Shown in pieces: positions 42,730 through 50,833 of a stretch of DNA of 64,000 bases. The notes below the pieces were generated by a model. It searched no databases. It worked only from the letters and a program-made list of their open reading frames with translations, and was not told the origin of the DNA. The stretch is from Enterocloster bolteae. Lineage in GTDB: Bacteria; Bacillota; Clostridia; Lachnospirales; Lachnospiraceae. Position 1 is the stretch's first letter, and every line of letters starts with the position of its first letter. Made by a program: the position numbers and the translations under genes. The stretch spans positions 4,526,001-4,590,000 of the forward strand of contig NZ_CP022464.2 in the NCBI RefSeq assembly GCF_002234575.2, read 5' to 3'.

Positions 42730-42767
42730 AAGAAAGACCGGACGCCCAACCTGGCGCCGGTCTCTCC
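42730..42767 (-). terminator. Terminator-like hairpin after TRAP operon 2
   Basis: On the minus strand AGACCGG-CGCC / GG-CG-CCGGTCT is followed by TTCTTTC. Moderate T content. Confidence 0.55.
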
Positions 42768-42859
42768 AATCCCTTTGCGAGACAGCACACATGCTCACAT
42801 GTGTCCCAGTCCTCTGTCTCCTTTAAAGGGCAGCTTTGTACTCCGGATTTCCGTACCGC

Positions 42860-44167
42860 CTATACATATCCCAGCAGTCCCGGCAGCCACATGGACAGAA
42901 TCGGAACATAGGATACTAGCAGCAGCACAACAAATATGGCCGCAAAATACAGCAGCAGGGGTTTAATTACATTTTCAATCTTGGTCTTACCCACCTTTAC
43001 ACCTACAAACAGCGTCGTTCCTACCGGAGGTGTGATGGTTCCGATACACAGGTTAAATATCATCATAATACCGAAATGTACGGTATTCATACCCAGGGCC
43101 TGGCAGATTGGCAGGAAGATAGGTGTGAAGATAAGACAGGCCGGCGTCATGTCCATAAATGTACCGATAATCAGCAGGAGGATATTGATGATAAAAAGAA
43201 TCACATACCGGTTATTGCTGATACCTAACATTGCCTCTGACACGGCTGTGGGGATTCCGGTAAAGGCCATAACCCAGCTCATGATGCTGGACACGCCAAT
43301 CAGGAAAATAATGATGCCAGTCATCTCCGCGCTGTCCAGGAAAATCTTAGGCAGCTCAGAGAACTTTATGGACTTATAGAAGAACAGGGAAAGAATCAGG
43401 CTGTACACCACCGCCACCACGCTTCCCTCAGTTGCTGTAAAAATACCGCTGATAATGCCGCCGATAACAATGACAATCATCAGCAGACAGGGAATGGCCT
43501 GGAAGAACACCTTTACCTTTTCACTGTTGGAATATTTCTTTGTGCTGCGGTACCCTTTCTTCTTGGCAAAATAGAAGATAACCGCCATGCAGGCAAGGCC
43601 CCAGAGGATGCCCGGAATGTATCCCGCCATGAACAGGGCTGCCACCGAAGTGCCGCCGCTGACCAGGGAGTAGGTAATCATTACATTGCTGGGAGGAATC
43701 AGAAGGCCGGTTGGCGCCGTGGCAATATTAGCAGCAGCAGAGAAATCCCTGTCATAGCCCTCCTCTTCCTCAATAGGCCCGATGATGGAACCCATGGCGG
43801 AGGCAGCTGCGGTACCAGAACCGGATATGGCGCCGAACAGCATGTTTGCCACTGCGTTGGTATGGGCCAGGGCGCCGGGAATGCTTCCTGTAAAAAGCTT
43901 TGCAAAGTTGATGAGACGGATGGCAATACCGCCCTTATTCATGATATTTCCTGCCAGGATGAAAAACGGAATGGCAAGAAGGCTGAATACGGATATGCCC
44001 GAAAAAATTCTCTGTGCCCCTGTAAGCACGGCTGCTCCTGTATTGAGTACCGGAAGAATGGCACAGATGGATGACACTGCCAGGGCTACCGCAATGGGAA
44101 CCCCCGCTAAGAGCATCACTACTAAAAGCACCAAAATAATCAGTCCGCAGACTACTGCTATATTCAT
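42860..44167 (-). CDS. dctM: TRAP transporter large permease DctM, operon 2
   Basis: 435 residues, same length and order of segments as the DctM of operon 1 (GVPIAVALAVSSICAI, NIMNKGGIAIRLINFAK, GTITPPVGTTLFVG). About 12-14 helices. It forms the transport channel for an organic anion together with DctQ. It overlaps dctQ by ATGA. Confidence 0.94.
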   Translation of the reverse strand: MNIAVVCGLIILVLLVVMLLAGVPIAVALAVSSICAILPVLNTGAAVLTGAQRIFSGISVFSLLAIPFFILAGNIMNKGGIAIRLINFAKLFTGSIPGALAHTNAVANMLFGAISGSGTAAASAMGSIIGPIEEEEGYDRDFSAAANIATAPTGLLIPPSNVMITYSLVSGGTSVAALFMAGYIPGILWGLACMAVIFYFAKKKGYRSTKKYSNSEKVKVFFQAIPCLLMIVIVIGGIISGIFTATEGSVVAVVYSLILSLFFYKSIKFSELPKIFLDSAEMTGIIIFLIGVSSIMSWVMAFTGIPTAVSEAMLGISNNRYVILFIINILLLIIGTFMDMTPACLIFTPIFLPICQALGMNTVHFGIMMIFNLCIGTITPPVGTTLFVGVKVGKTKIENVIKPLLLYFAAIFVVLLLVSYVPILSMWLPGLLGYV

Positions 44168-44667
44168 ACTCCTGCATCCTCCTTTTTGCCAAAATCCGTG
44201 TGCAGCATGTCTGCCGCATTCATCAGACTGAACATCATGATAATAATGCCTGTCACAGGTACAATCACATAAATATATCCCATAGGCACCCTGAGGGATG
44301 CTGTGGTCTGGATCATGGTCAGCTTTGTGATGGAGATACCTCCGTAAACCATGACCACACCGGCAAAGGCAAAGGTCAGCAGGTCAATGATGACTTCCAG
44401 GTATTTCTTGGCGGAACCGCTAATCTTATCCGCCAGAAATCCCATCCTCATATGGTCCCTTTTGCCGAACACATAGGCGGAAGCCAGCAGGGCCATCCAT
44501 GTGAAGCTGTAGGTTAAAAGCTCCTCTGAAACAGTACTGGGCTTATTGAAGAAATAGCGGGTAACAATCTGGTAGGTCCCGATTATCGTCATCAGCATAA
44601 ACAGGCAGATGATAAAAACTCCCAGAATCTGCATGATTCTGGCTCTCACTTTATGCATTGTCTCCAT
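44164..44667 (-). CDS. dctQ: TRAP transporter small permease DctQ, operon 2
   Basis: 167 residues with four membrane helices. The FTWMALLASAYVFGKRDHMRMGF region is the DctQ signature. The ATG has GGGAGG 9 nt upstream; it starts inside the end of dctP (17-nt overlap) and overlaps dctM by 4 nt, so the three are translated together. Confidence 0.93.
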   Translation of the reverse strand: METMHKVRARIMQILGVFIICLFMLMTIIGTYQIVTRYFFNKPSTVSEELLTYSFTWMALLASAYVFGKRDHMRMGFLADKISGSAKKYLEVIIDLLTFAFAGVVMVYGGISITKLTMIQTTASLRVPMGYIYVIVPVTGIIIMMFSLMNAADMLHTDFGKKEDAGV

Positions 44668-45700
44668 CCTGCTTTCCTCCCTTCGCTTTTTCGTTTATTT
44701 CCTGGATATGATTGTACAGGTCCACAATCTTGGGATTATCCTTTAACATGGTCTCATGAAGAGGCAGCACCTTTTGTTTGAACGCATCCACGTCCACATC
44801 TATAAATTCCACGCCCATTTTATTCTGTGCAATATCCTTGGCTTCCTCAATGCTCTTATCCCACTCCTCAAGCTCCACCTCTGTGGACAGGGCTGCAGCG
44901 TCCTTGAATACCTGGTATTCCTCAGGGCTCAAACCGTTTAAGAATTTCAGGTTGGCAACCAGCATATCCGGCACCATCTGATGCTTGTTATAGGCATAAT
45001 ACTTGGCAACCTCGCCGTGCTTGTTGTTGGTAAGGGCCAGCTCATTGTTCTCCGCACCGTCGATAACGCCCTGCTGGATAGCCGTATATACCTCACCGAA
45101 TCCCATGGGGGCTGCCGCTGCTCCGAAGGCATTGACCATGGCAACGCTGGCCGGGCTCTGCTGAACCCTTATCTTCTTTCCCTTTAAGTCATCAGGGGTA
45201 TGAATCGGAGTCTTGGCATAAAAATTCCTGACGCCTGCATTGTACCAGGTAACCACCCTGAAACCGGCTTCGTCCGTGGACTCATAAACCTTTTCCATGT
45301 AGTCCGTATCCTGCATTACAGATTTGTACACATCCTCTGAGTCGAAAAGATAGGGCATACTGAATATTTCGTATACGCCTGCAAACGTCTCAAGATTGGC
45401 GGTTCCGGCCACAACAAAGTCAATGGCCCCTGTCTGGGTCAGCTCAATGGCCTTCTGGGCAGAACCCAGGATTTCATTGGGGAATATCTGGACCTCGTAC
45501 TTGTCCCCCAGCCGTTCCTCCACATATTCCTTAAAAGCTAAAAGCCCTATATGCTCCGGATGCGTCTCTGACTGGGCATGGGATACACGGATAATCCGTT
45601 TTCCGGAAGTCACTGAGCCACAGCCTGTAAGACCTGCTGCCACAGCAGCCGCAAGGGCGGCAGCCGCCACTCTCTTTATGAATTTTCTCACTTTTTTCAT
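44651..45700 (-). CDS. dctP: TRAP transporter solute-binding protein DctP, operon 2
   Basis: About 349 residues. Lipoprotein signal ending in LTGC, then the DctP fold: VSHAQSETHPEHIGLLAFKE, EILGSAQKAIELTQTGAIDF and LKGKKIRVQQSPASVAMVNA, which carries the Arg that holds the ligand carboxylate, and GVIDGAENNE. The ATG at 45700 has AAAGGGAAAGG just upstream. It is the first transporter gene of operon 2, behind an unusual promoter/terminator region. Confidence 0.93.
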   Translation of the reverse strand: MKKVRKFIKRVAAAALAAAVAAGLTGCGSVTSGKRIIRVSHAQSETHPEHIGLLAFKEYVEERLGDKYEVQIFPNEILGSAQKAIELTQTGAIDFVVAGTANLETFAGVYEIFSMPYLFDSEDVYKSVMQDTDYMEKVYESTDEAGFRVVTWYNAGVRNFYAKTPIHTPDDLKGKKIRVQQSPASVAMVNAFGAAAAPMGFGEVYTAIQQGVIDGAENNELALTNNKHGEVAKYYAYNKHQMVPDMLVANLKFLNGLSPEEYQVFKDAAALSTEVELEEWDKSIEEAKDIAQNKMGVEFIDVDVDAFKQKVLPLHETMLKDNPKIVDLYNHIQEINEKAKGGKQDGDNA

Positions 45701-45883
45701 TCCTTTCCCTTTATACGGCAAATTCTTTTGTTTCAATACATCCCAGAAACCTGCGTTCCTGTTTATTCTGGACTGAAATACTGTTTCCCATACCGCAAAA
45801 CGGCGGCCTTTTGCTGCCCGTTGCCCGGCTCTTTCAGAGTCCCGGCCCTTTTCTCCACAACAAAAGCCCCTTGGCTATCAACC

Positions 45884-45897
45884 AGAAAACGTTAAGA
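45884..45897 (+). promoter_or_regulatory. Shared TRAP operator candidate, distal copy in operon 2
   Basis: AGAAAACGTTAAGA, identical over 14 nt to the site at 24131-24144 of operon 1, but in the opposite orientation relative to the transporter genes. Confidence 0.5.
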
Positions 45898-45910
45898 TTT
45901 TTTGGCGCCT

Positions 45911-45932
45911 TCTTAACACTTTCTTAATTATA
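45911..45932 (-). promoter_or_regulatory. -10 box and proximal operator candidate, TRAP operon 2
   Basis: The minus strand has TATAAT (45927-45932), then after 2 nt AGAAAGTGTTAAGA (45911-45924), which matches the shared motif at 12 of 14 positions. No clear -35 is present. This mirrors the arrangement upstream of operon 1. Confidence 0.5.
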
Positions 45933-46042
45933 TAGCCAGGGGCTTTTATTTTGTACCGTAAAAGTTTGTCATACAGGAAGAAGATTTTGTCCTTCCCCAT
46001 TTTTTTCTAGTTACCTTCGCATAAATGCACAAAAAACCTGTT

Positions 46043-46894
46043 CTATTTTTGTGCAGTCTCACTATCCCTGTACTCGGATGGTATCATTCCGGTCATGCGC
46101 TTGAACACTTTTGCAAAATAATTGGAATCATAATACCCTACCTGCATACTCACATCCTTGACACTTATGCTCCTGTCCTTCAGCAGTTTTTTGGCCTCGT
46201 TTACCCTGAAACCGGTGAGGTAGGAGGTGAAATTCTGGTCAAAGCACTGTTTGAACAGCTTGCAGAAATAGGCGTCTGAATAATTCATCATCCTGGCAGC
46301 ATCCTGCATGGATATTTCCTTCATATAATTATTCCGTATATACTCCCGAATGGTTTCCGCCACCTGGGCCAGGCGTCCGTCCCCGTCATCCCTGGGCATG
46401 GCTTCTGCATGTTCCTCCCGGCGGATGTCCGGAGAAGGAACACCTGGAGAAGGAACGCCCGGAGAAGGAACACCCGGAGAAGGAACACCCGGAGAAGGAA
46501 CGCCCGAAACATTCAGCCGTTTATCCGTCAGCCGCATGGCCTCCTCCATGACAGCCACCAGCTCATCCTCCTCGCAGGGCTTCAGCAGATAATCCAGGGC
46601 CCGTATGACAATGGCCCTCTTGGCATAGGAAAACTCATCATAGGCTGTCAGGAAAATAATAATACAGTCCTCGTCCAGGCTGCGGATGCGTTCCGCCGCC
46701 TCCACCCCGTTCATCTCCGGCATGGATATATCCATGACCACAATCTGGCTTTTTTCCCTTTTGAATGTCTCCAGGGCCTCTGCCCCGTTCACTGCCTCGC
46801 TGATATCCAGGCTGCCGCAAAAATGCCTCTTCAGACGCTTGGCCAGCGCCATACGTTCAATCTGTTCATCATCCGCCAGCAATACACGATACAT
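46043..46894 (-). CDS. AraC-type response regulator (YesN-like), TRAP operon 2
   Basis: About 283 residues. Receiver domain with Asp55 in IVVMDISMPE and DDE at the N terminus; a linker; then an AraC double HTH (SMQDAARMMNYSDAYFCKLFKQ and the VSMQVGYYDSNYFAKVFK segment). The linker (residues 131-155) is five perfect copies of G-V-P-S-P, encoded by a 15-bp DNA repeat. ATG at 46894 with AAAGGA upstream. It follows the kinase gene and probably controls the TRAP operon downstream. Confidence 0.92.
   Translation of the reverse strand: MYRVLLADDEQIERMALAKRLKRHFCGSLDISEAVNGAEALETFKREKSQIVVMDISMPEMNGVEAAERIRSLDEDCIIIFLTAYDEFSYAKRAIVIRALDYLLKPCEEDELVAVMEEAMRLTDKRLNVSGVPSPGVPSPGVPSPGVPSPGVPSPDIRREEHAEAMPRDDGDGRLAQVAETIREYIRNNYMKEISMQDAARMMNYSDAYFCKLFKQCFDQNFTSYLTGFRVNEAKKLLKDRSISVKDVSMQVGYYDSNYFAKVFKRMTGMIPSEYRDSETAQK
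46431..46505 (+). repeat. 15-bp tandem repeat, five units, inside response regulator gene
   Basis: Unit GGAGAAGGAACRCCY on the plus strand, five in a row, differing only at two synonymous positions. In the coding strand it gives G-V-P-S-P five times. Confidence 0.97.
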
Positions 46895-46918
46895 ATACCT
46901 CATCCTTTCGTCCTGTCA

Positions 46919-48364
46919 TCAGGGTGTAAAGGCCATCTGCACGACCGTTCCCCGTCCCTCACTGCTGTAAATGAAAACCTCGCCGTCCCGGTACATTCCA
47001 TGGACCCTGCGGTAAATATTTCCCACGCCCACGCCGGTGGCCTTCTCCTCTCCCCTTGCCAGGGCGAGGCGTATTTCCTCCAGCCGTTCCTGCGCCATTC
47101 CCCGTCCTGTATCAGCCACCGATATCCAGAGCCGCCTTCCCTCCATCCAGGAACGGACATGTATCCTTCCCCCCTGTCCCTTGGGAGAAATGCCGTGGAT
47201 AATGGCGTTTTCCACCAGAGGCTGCAGGGCGAAGGAGGGCACCAGCACCTCCATGGTATCCGGCTTACAGTCCGTGTCATAGCGGATTCTCTGTCCGAAC
47301 CGCATCTGCTGCAAATACATGTAGTCCTGCACCACCTTAAGCTCCCGCTCCAGGGGCATCACGGAGTCCGTGGATTTCAGGTTATAGCGGAACAGCCTGC
47401 TCAGGGCATGGATCATCTTCTCTGTGGTGTCTGCATCCTCAATCTGGGCCGTACTGGCAATCATATTCAGTGTATTGAACAGAAAGTGGGGATTTATCTG
47501 GTTTTTCAGCATCTGCAGCCGCACCTCGTCCAGCTGCTTCTCCATCCTGTGCTTTTCCGTCAGGGCTTCAATATATCCCCTGGTACTGGCTTTCATGGTG
47601 CAAAAGGCCCTGACCAGGCTGGCAATCTCATCACTGCCCTCCGCACAGGTGTCCGGGCCCGTAAAATCATTTTCCCCTATCCGTCTGGAGTCCTCCGCCA
47701 GCTCTACCATGGGGCGGACAATGTTTTTCTGGACGGAACGGTTCAGCCATCTGACCATCAAAAGGGCTGCTGCACCCCACAAAATACTGACTGCCGGCAC
47801 AATAATGAACAGCGGGCGCTGCATCTCATACCGCTCATTGCCCGACTGCACGGTCATCTGTTCCAGACGGCCCGCATGGGTTGCCAGATATCCCTGAACC
47901 CGGTAAATGGTATAGAGACGGTCCAGATAATCCGGCGCCCCTTCCTCCATCTCCAGAAACGCATCCCTGGCAGCGGCGTAATTCTCATACATATTTAAAA
48001 TGGACCAGGTGACCCCATAACGGTCCGCACCGATCTCCTCATAGTCAAAGGGCAGGGACTTAAGCGCAGAGCGGGTCCTGGCGCAGGACATCTCATATTT
48101 CTCCCTGTTTTCAGGCGACCTGTCCCCTGCATAATACTGGAAGGAACTGCTCTCAGCATCCATGGCCGACCAGAAGGCCAGGCTCCGCGAATTGCCCATA
48201 AGCAAATCCCCGAATCCCTTCATGCCATAGCCGGCGATCAGCATCACCGCTGTTATGGACAGTATAACCACGGCAGCCGTGGAAATGGTAATCCATCTGA
48301 CCTTCCGCTCCAGGGAGCAGGACATCCAAATACCATGCAGTTTTCTTCCTTGCCTTCCTTCCAT
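46919..48364 (-). CDS. Sensor histidine kinase (YesM-like), TRAP operon 2
   Basis: About 481 residues. Two membrane helices (about 24-46 and 190-212) flank an extracellular sensor region. A HAMP-like segment, the His_kinase motif QINPHFLFN and the HATPase N-box LQPLVENAIIHG with DTGRGM follow. ATG at 48364 has GGAGG 8 nt upstream, better than the Met five codons earlier. Its partner is the AraC-type regulator 24 nt downstream. Confidence 0.92.
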   Translation of the reverse strand: MEGRQGRKLHGIWMSCSLERKVRWITISTAAVVILSITAVMLIAGYGMKGFGDLLMGNSRSLAFWSAMDAESSSFQYYAGDRSPENREKYEMSCARTRSALKSLPFDYEEIGADRYGVTWSILNMYENYAAARDAFLEMEEGAPDYLDRLYTIYRVQGYLATHAGRLEQMTVQSGNERYEMQRPLFIIVPAVSILWGAAALLMVRWLNRSVQKNIVRPMVELAEDSRRIGENDFTGPDTCAEGSDEIASLVRAFCTMKASTRGYIEALTEKHRMEKQLDEVRLQMLKNQINPHFLFNTLNMIASTAQIEDADTTEKMIHALSRLFRYNLKSTDSVMPLERELKVVQDYMYLQQMRFGQRIRYDTDCKPDTMEVLVPSFALQPLVENAIIHGISPKGQGGRIHVRSWMEGRRLWISVADTGRGMAQERLEEIRLALARGEEKATGVGVGNIYRRVHGMYRDGEVFIYSSEGRGTVVQMAFTP

Positions 48365-48464
48365 CCAGTCTACCTCCATCGTTCATAGCTTATTCTATAA
48401 TAGTTTTTAACATTTTGGAAGAGACAAACCAAAAACATGGCGGAACTTTGTATTTTTGCGCAGC

Positions 48465-48517
48465 AAAAAACGCCTGCAGCCAGTAAGGCAGTCTGTATTT
48501 ACTGACATAGGCGTTTT
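48465..48517 (-). terminator. Terminator of the XRE-type gene
   Basis: AAAACGCCT / AGGCGTTTT outer stem with an inner CAGTAA / TTTACTG stem; six T follow on the minus strand. Confidence 0.75.
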
Positions 48518-48548
48518 CCTGAGGCCGCCGGCCGTAAGCCGCGGACCA

Positions 48549-48767
48549 TCACAGCAGCTGGTCCTTTTCGGAAGGCACATACACTGCAATATCCTCAATA
48601 TCGCAGTCCAGTATCCTGCAAAGGTCATTCACAGTCTTCATGGATATGTCCATGTTGTGTTTCAGCCTGTGAAGGGTACTGTCCGACACGCGGTGCTTCT
48701 TTGTAAGTGTGTACCAATTTTCCTCAGATTGCTCCAGTGTCTTCCAGAATGGTGAATAATCTATCAT
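48549..48767 (-). CDS. XRE-type helix-turn-helix regulator
   Basis: 72 residues. A Cro/C1-type HTH lies at about residues 15-65 (WYTLTKKHRVSDSTLHRLKH with MDISMKTVNDLCRILDCDIEDI), resembling small HTH_26-type regulators. ATG at 48767 has AGGAG 6 nt upstream; the longer frame lacks an RBS. No partner toxin or phage gene is adjacent. Target unknown. Confidence 0.85.
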   Translation of the reverse strand: MIDYSPFWKTLEQSEENWYTLTKKHRVSDSTLHRLKHNMDISMKTVNDLCRILDCDIEDIAVYVPSEKDQLL

Positions 48768-48924
48768 CTTTATCTCCTGTATACGCTCAAGCCGCCGAAG
48801 GGCTGGTTTCTTAGATAGATTAAGCATAAGTTAGATTTCACATCTTGAATATCTTCGCAATTACGAATATACTATATAAATGTAAATGCTGTTATTTACA
48901 TATCTGAAAGGCAGGGCAAAGCAA

Positions 48925-49113
48925 ATGGATTATTTCACAAAAGAAGGCATGAAAAAGCTTCTGGAGGATGAAGAGGTAGTCCGCCGTTTGACGGAGTTCA
49001 TGGCCATGGATGGTGCGGCCTATTTCGAGGAGGTGCGCTCCCATCTGTCCCCTGAGGAGCTGGAAGAATATCTGGATGAGAACCCGGACGAGAGAATCTA
49101 TCTGAAAAAATAG
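48925..49113 (+). CDS. Small acidic protein, unknown family
   Basis: 62 residues from the ATG at 48925, rich in Glu/Asp and helical (MDYFTKEGMKKLLEDEEVVRRL, then HLSPEELEEYLDENPDE). GCAGGG lies upstream. No recognised domain, no signal or membrane segment. It is divergent from the XRE gene and convergent with the GntR gene. Confidence 0.6.
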   Translation: MDYFTKEGMKKLLEDEEVVRRLTEFMAMDGAAYFEEVRSHLSPEELEEYLDENPDERIYLKK

Positions 49114-49140
49114 GTATCCATCCAATATTTCCATCACGTA

Positions 49141-49172
49141 AAAGAGCGGCCTGTCAAATGACAAACCGCCCT
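49141..49172 (-). terminator. Terminator overlapping the end of the GntR gene
   Basis: On the minus strand GCGG-TTGTC-ATTT-GACA-GCCGC is followed by CTCTTTTAC; the stop codon lies in the stem. Confidence 0.7.
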
Positions 49173-49861
49173 TCTTCATCTTCTTCCTCAAAGTAATCCT
49201 TATAGTCCACCTCAATAGAACGGCGCATACGTTTCATGCTGTAATAAAGGTGTTCCTTCAAGGCTTCCTCCAGCCCTTTTTCATTTTTATCCGCAATCAG
49301 ACGGAATAAATCCTCATGCTCACCGATAATGCGCATAAAATCAGTTTCCGTGATAAAGTCCAGCATCCTGAACCTGGTATAGTGGAGCTGCTGGGCCTGA
49401 AGCATCTCCCACAGCTTCTGGCGCCTGACAGCCGCAAACCAGATGGAGTGCATCTGCGCGTCCATGCGGTAAAACTGCTCCGGCTCAAAGCCCGGTTCCC
49501 TGATAACAGCCCTCTGCTGCGCAATACTGTGGCGGATGTCCTCCATGACCATGGGCGTCTGGATTTCCAGGAAATCCCTGAGCACCATGGTTTCCACGGC
49601 CACGCGCATATATATCATCTGCTTGATGTTATCCAGGCTCAGAAGAGTCACATAAGTGCCGCGGTAGGGAATGGTCTCTGCAAATCCCTGCTCCTGCAAA
49701 AGCCGGAGTGCGTCACGCACCGGTGTTCTGGACACCCCAAAGCGCTCGCATATATCATTTTCACTAATCATCTGGCCCGGCTTAAGCCTTAAATCCAGGA
49801 TTTCCTGCTTAAGTGTCTCGTATACAAGCTCTCCCCGGTTCTTGAAGTTCATCTCTCCCAT
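49154..49861 (-). CDS. GntR-family regulator, FadR/FCD type
   Basis: 235 residues. Winged HTH at about 10-75 (GQMISENDICERFGVSRTPVRDALRLL), then an FCD effector domain with metal-binding Asp/His residues. FCD regulators of this kind control uronate and organic-acid genes (for example UxuR/ExuR). It is 143 nt downstream of kduD and in the same direction. It is a probable regulator of the kdu/uxu genes, with palindromic sites in the kduI/pfk intergenic region. GGGGG 7 nt before the ATG. Confidence 0.92.
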   Translation of the reverse strand: MGEMNFKNRGELVYETLKQEILDLRLKPGQMISENDICERFGVSRTPVRDALRLLQEQGFAETIPYRGTYVTLLSLDNIKQMIYMRVAVETMVLRDFLEIQTPMVMEDIRHSIAQQRAVIREPGFEPEQFYRMDAQMHSIWFAAVRRQKLWEMLQAQQLHYTRFRMLDFITETDFMRIIGEHEDLFRLIADKNEKGLEEALKEHLYYSMKRMRRSIEVDYKDYFEEEDEEGRFVI

Positions 49862-50004
49862 GGCTGGACCCCCTTATCAATACCCGCATACAGCACAGGC
49901 ATAAAATGCCGTTCTTCCTATCAAACAGTCCGGCCGCATCAAAAGCTGCCGGACTGCCAACTGGTCTATATTATAAATGATTCCCCCGGAAAATTCAAGC
50001 CGGA

Positions 50005-50811
50005 TTATTTAGGCTGCTTGCCGATGTATGCCAGGATTCCTCCGTCCACATACAGCACCAGTCCATTGACGAAATTGGATGCGTCGGAAGCCAGGAATAC
50101 GGCAGGTCCGCCCAGATCCTCGGCCTCGCCCCAGCGCCCTGCCGGAGTCTTGCTCACGATAAACTGGTCAAATGGATGTCTGGAGCCGTCAGGCTGAATC
50201 TCACGCAGCGGAGCGGTCTGGGGAGTGGCAATGTAACCGGGCCCGATGCCGTTGCACTGGATGTTGTACTCGCCGTACTCGGAAGCAATGTTCTTGGTCA
50301 GCATCTTAAGGCCGCCCTTGGCTGCGGCGTATGCGGATACGGTCTCACGGCCAAGCTCGCTCATCATGGAGCAGATGTTGATAATTTTTCCGTGGCCCTT
50401 CTTAATCATGCTGGGGATAACTGCCTTGGACACGATGAACGGCGCGTTCAGGTCCACGTCAATAACCTGTCTGAACTCGGCAGCCGTCATATCGCACATG
50501 GGAATCCTCTTGATGATGCCGGCATTGTTCACCAGAATGTCCACCACGCCTACTTCCTTCTCAATCTTTCCAACCATCTCATTGACGGCGTCCTCACTGG
50601 TCACGTCGCAAACATAGCCGTGGGCTTCGATTCCCTCTTCCTTGTATGCAGCCAGTCCCTTGTCAACCAGCTCCTGCTTGATATCATTGAACACGATGGT
50701 TGCGCCTGCGCCTGCCATGGCCTTGGCGATGGCAAAGCCGATTCCGTAGGATGCACCTGTAATCAGGGCTACCTTGCCCTCCAGTGAAAAGTTATTTAAA
50801 TAATCTGCCAT
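50005..50811 (-). CDS. kduD: 2-dehydro-3-deoxy-D-gluconate 5-dehydrogenase KduD (SDR family)
   Basis: 268 residues of the short-chain dehydrogenase family. NAD-binding GASYGIGFAIAKA, NNAG, catalytic Ser, and YxxxK as YAAAKGG. It reduces/oxidises between 2,5-diketo-3-deoxygluconate and 2-keto-3-deoxygluconate in degradation of unsaturated uronates. Being directly after kduI (22-nt gap) makes KduD more likely than the similar gluconate 5-dehydrogenase. Confidence 0.9.
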   Translation of the reverse strand: MADYLNNFSLEGKVALITGASYGIGFAIAKAMAGAGATIVFNDIKQELVDKGLAAYKEEGIEAHGYVCDVTSEDAVNEMVGKIEKEVGVVDILVNNAGIIKRIPMCDMTAAEFRQVIDVDLNAPFIVSKAVIPSMIKKGHGKIINICSMMSELGRETVSAYAAAKGGLKMLTKNIASEYGEYNIQCNGIGPGYIATPQTAPLREIQPDGSRHPFDQFIVSKTPAGRWGEAEDLGGPAVFLASDASNFVNGLVLYVDGGILAYIGKQPK

Positions 50812-50833
50812 TTCTTTTTCCTCCTTGATTTGC

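Larger units (their letters stand above)
45862..45947 (-). terminator. Long-loop hairpin enclosing the dctP promoter, TRAP operon 2
   Basis: AAAAGCCCCTTGGCTAT (45862-45878) pairs with ATAGCCAGGGGCTTTT (45932-45947) with a single bulged T. On the minus strand the second arm ends in GGGGCTTTTG. The 53-nt loop contains both copies of the AGAAAACGTTAAGA-type motif and much of the -10 region. Read-through RNA from the kinase/regulator genes would fold it as a terminator. Confidence 0.6.

Noticed and set aside
42504..42798. Three overlapping frames rich in Y-W-G-C-T
   Set aside because: They are translations of the 11-bp tandem repeat, not genes.
46409..47998. 529-codon plus-strand frame over the response regulator and kinase genes
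   Set aside because: It is the shadow of two well-supported minus-strand genes; its protein is rich in His, Pro, Gln and Leu with no domain.
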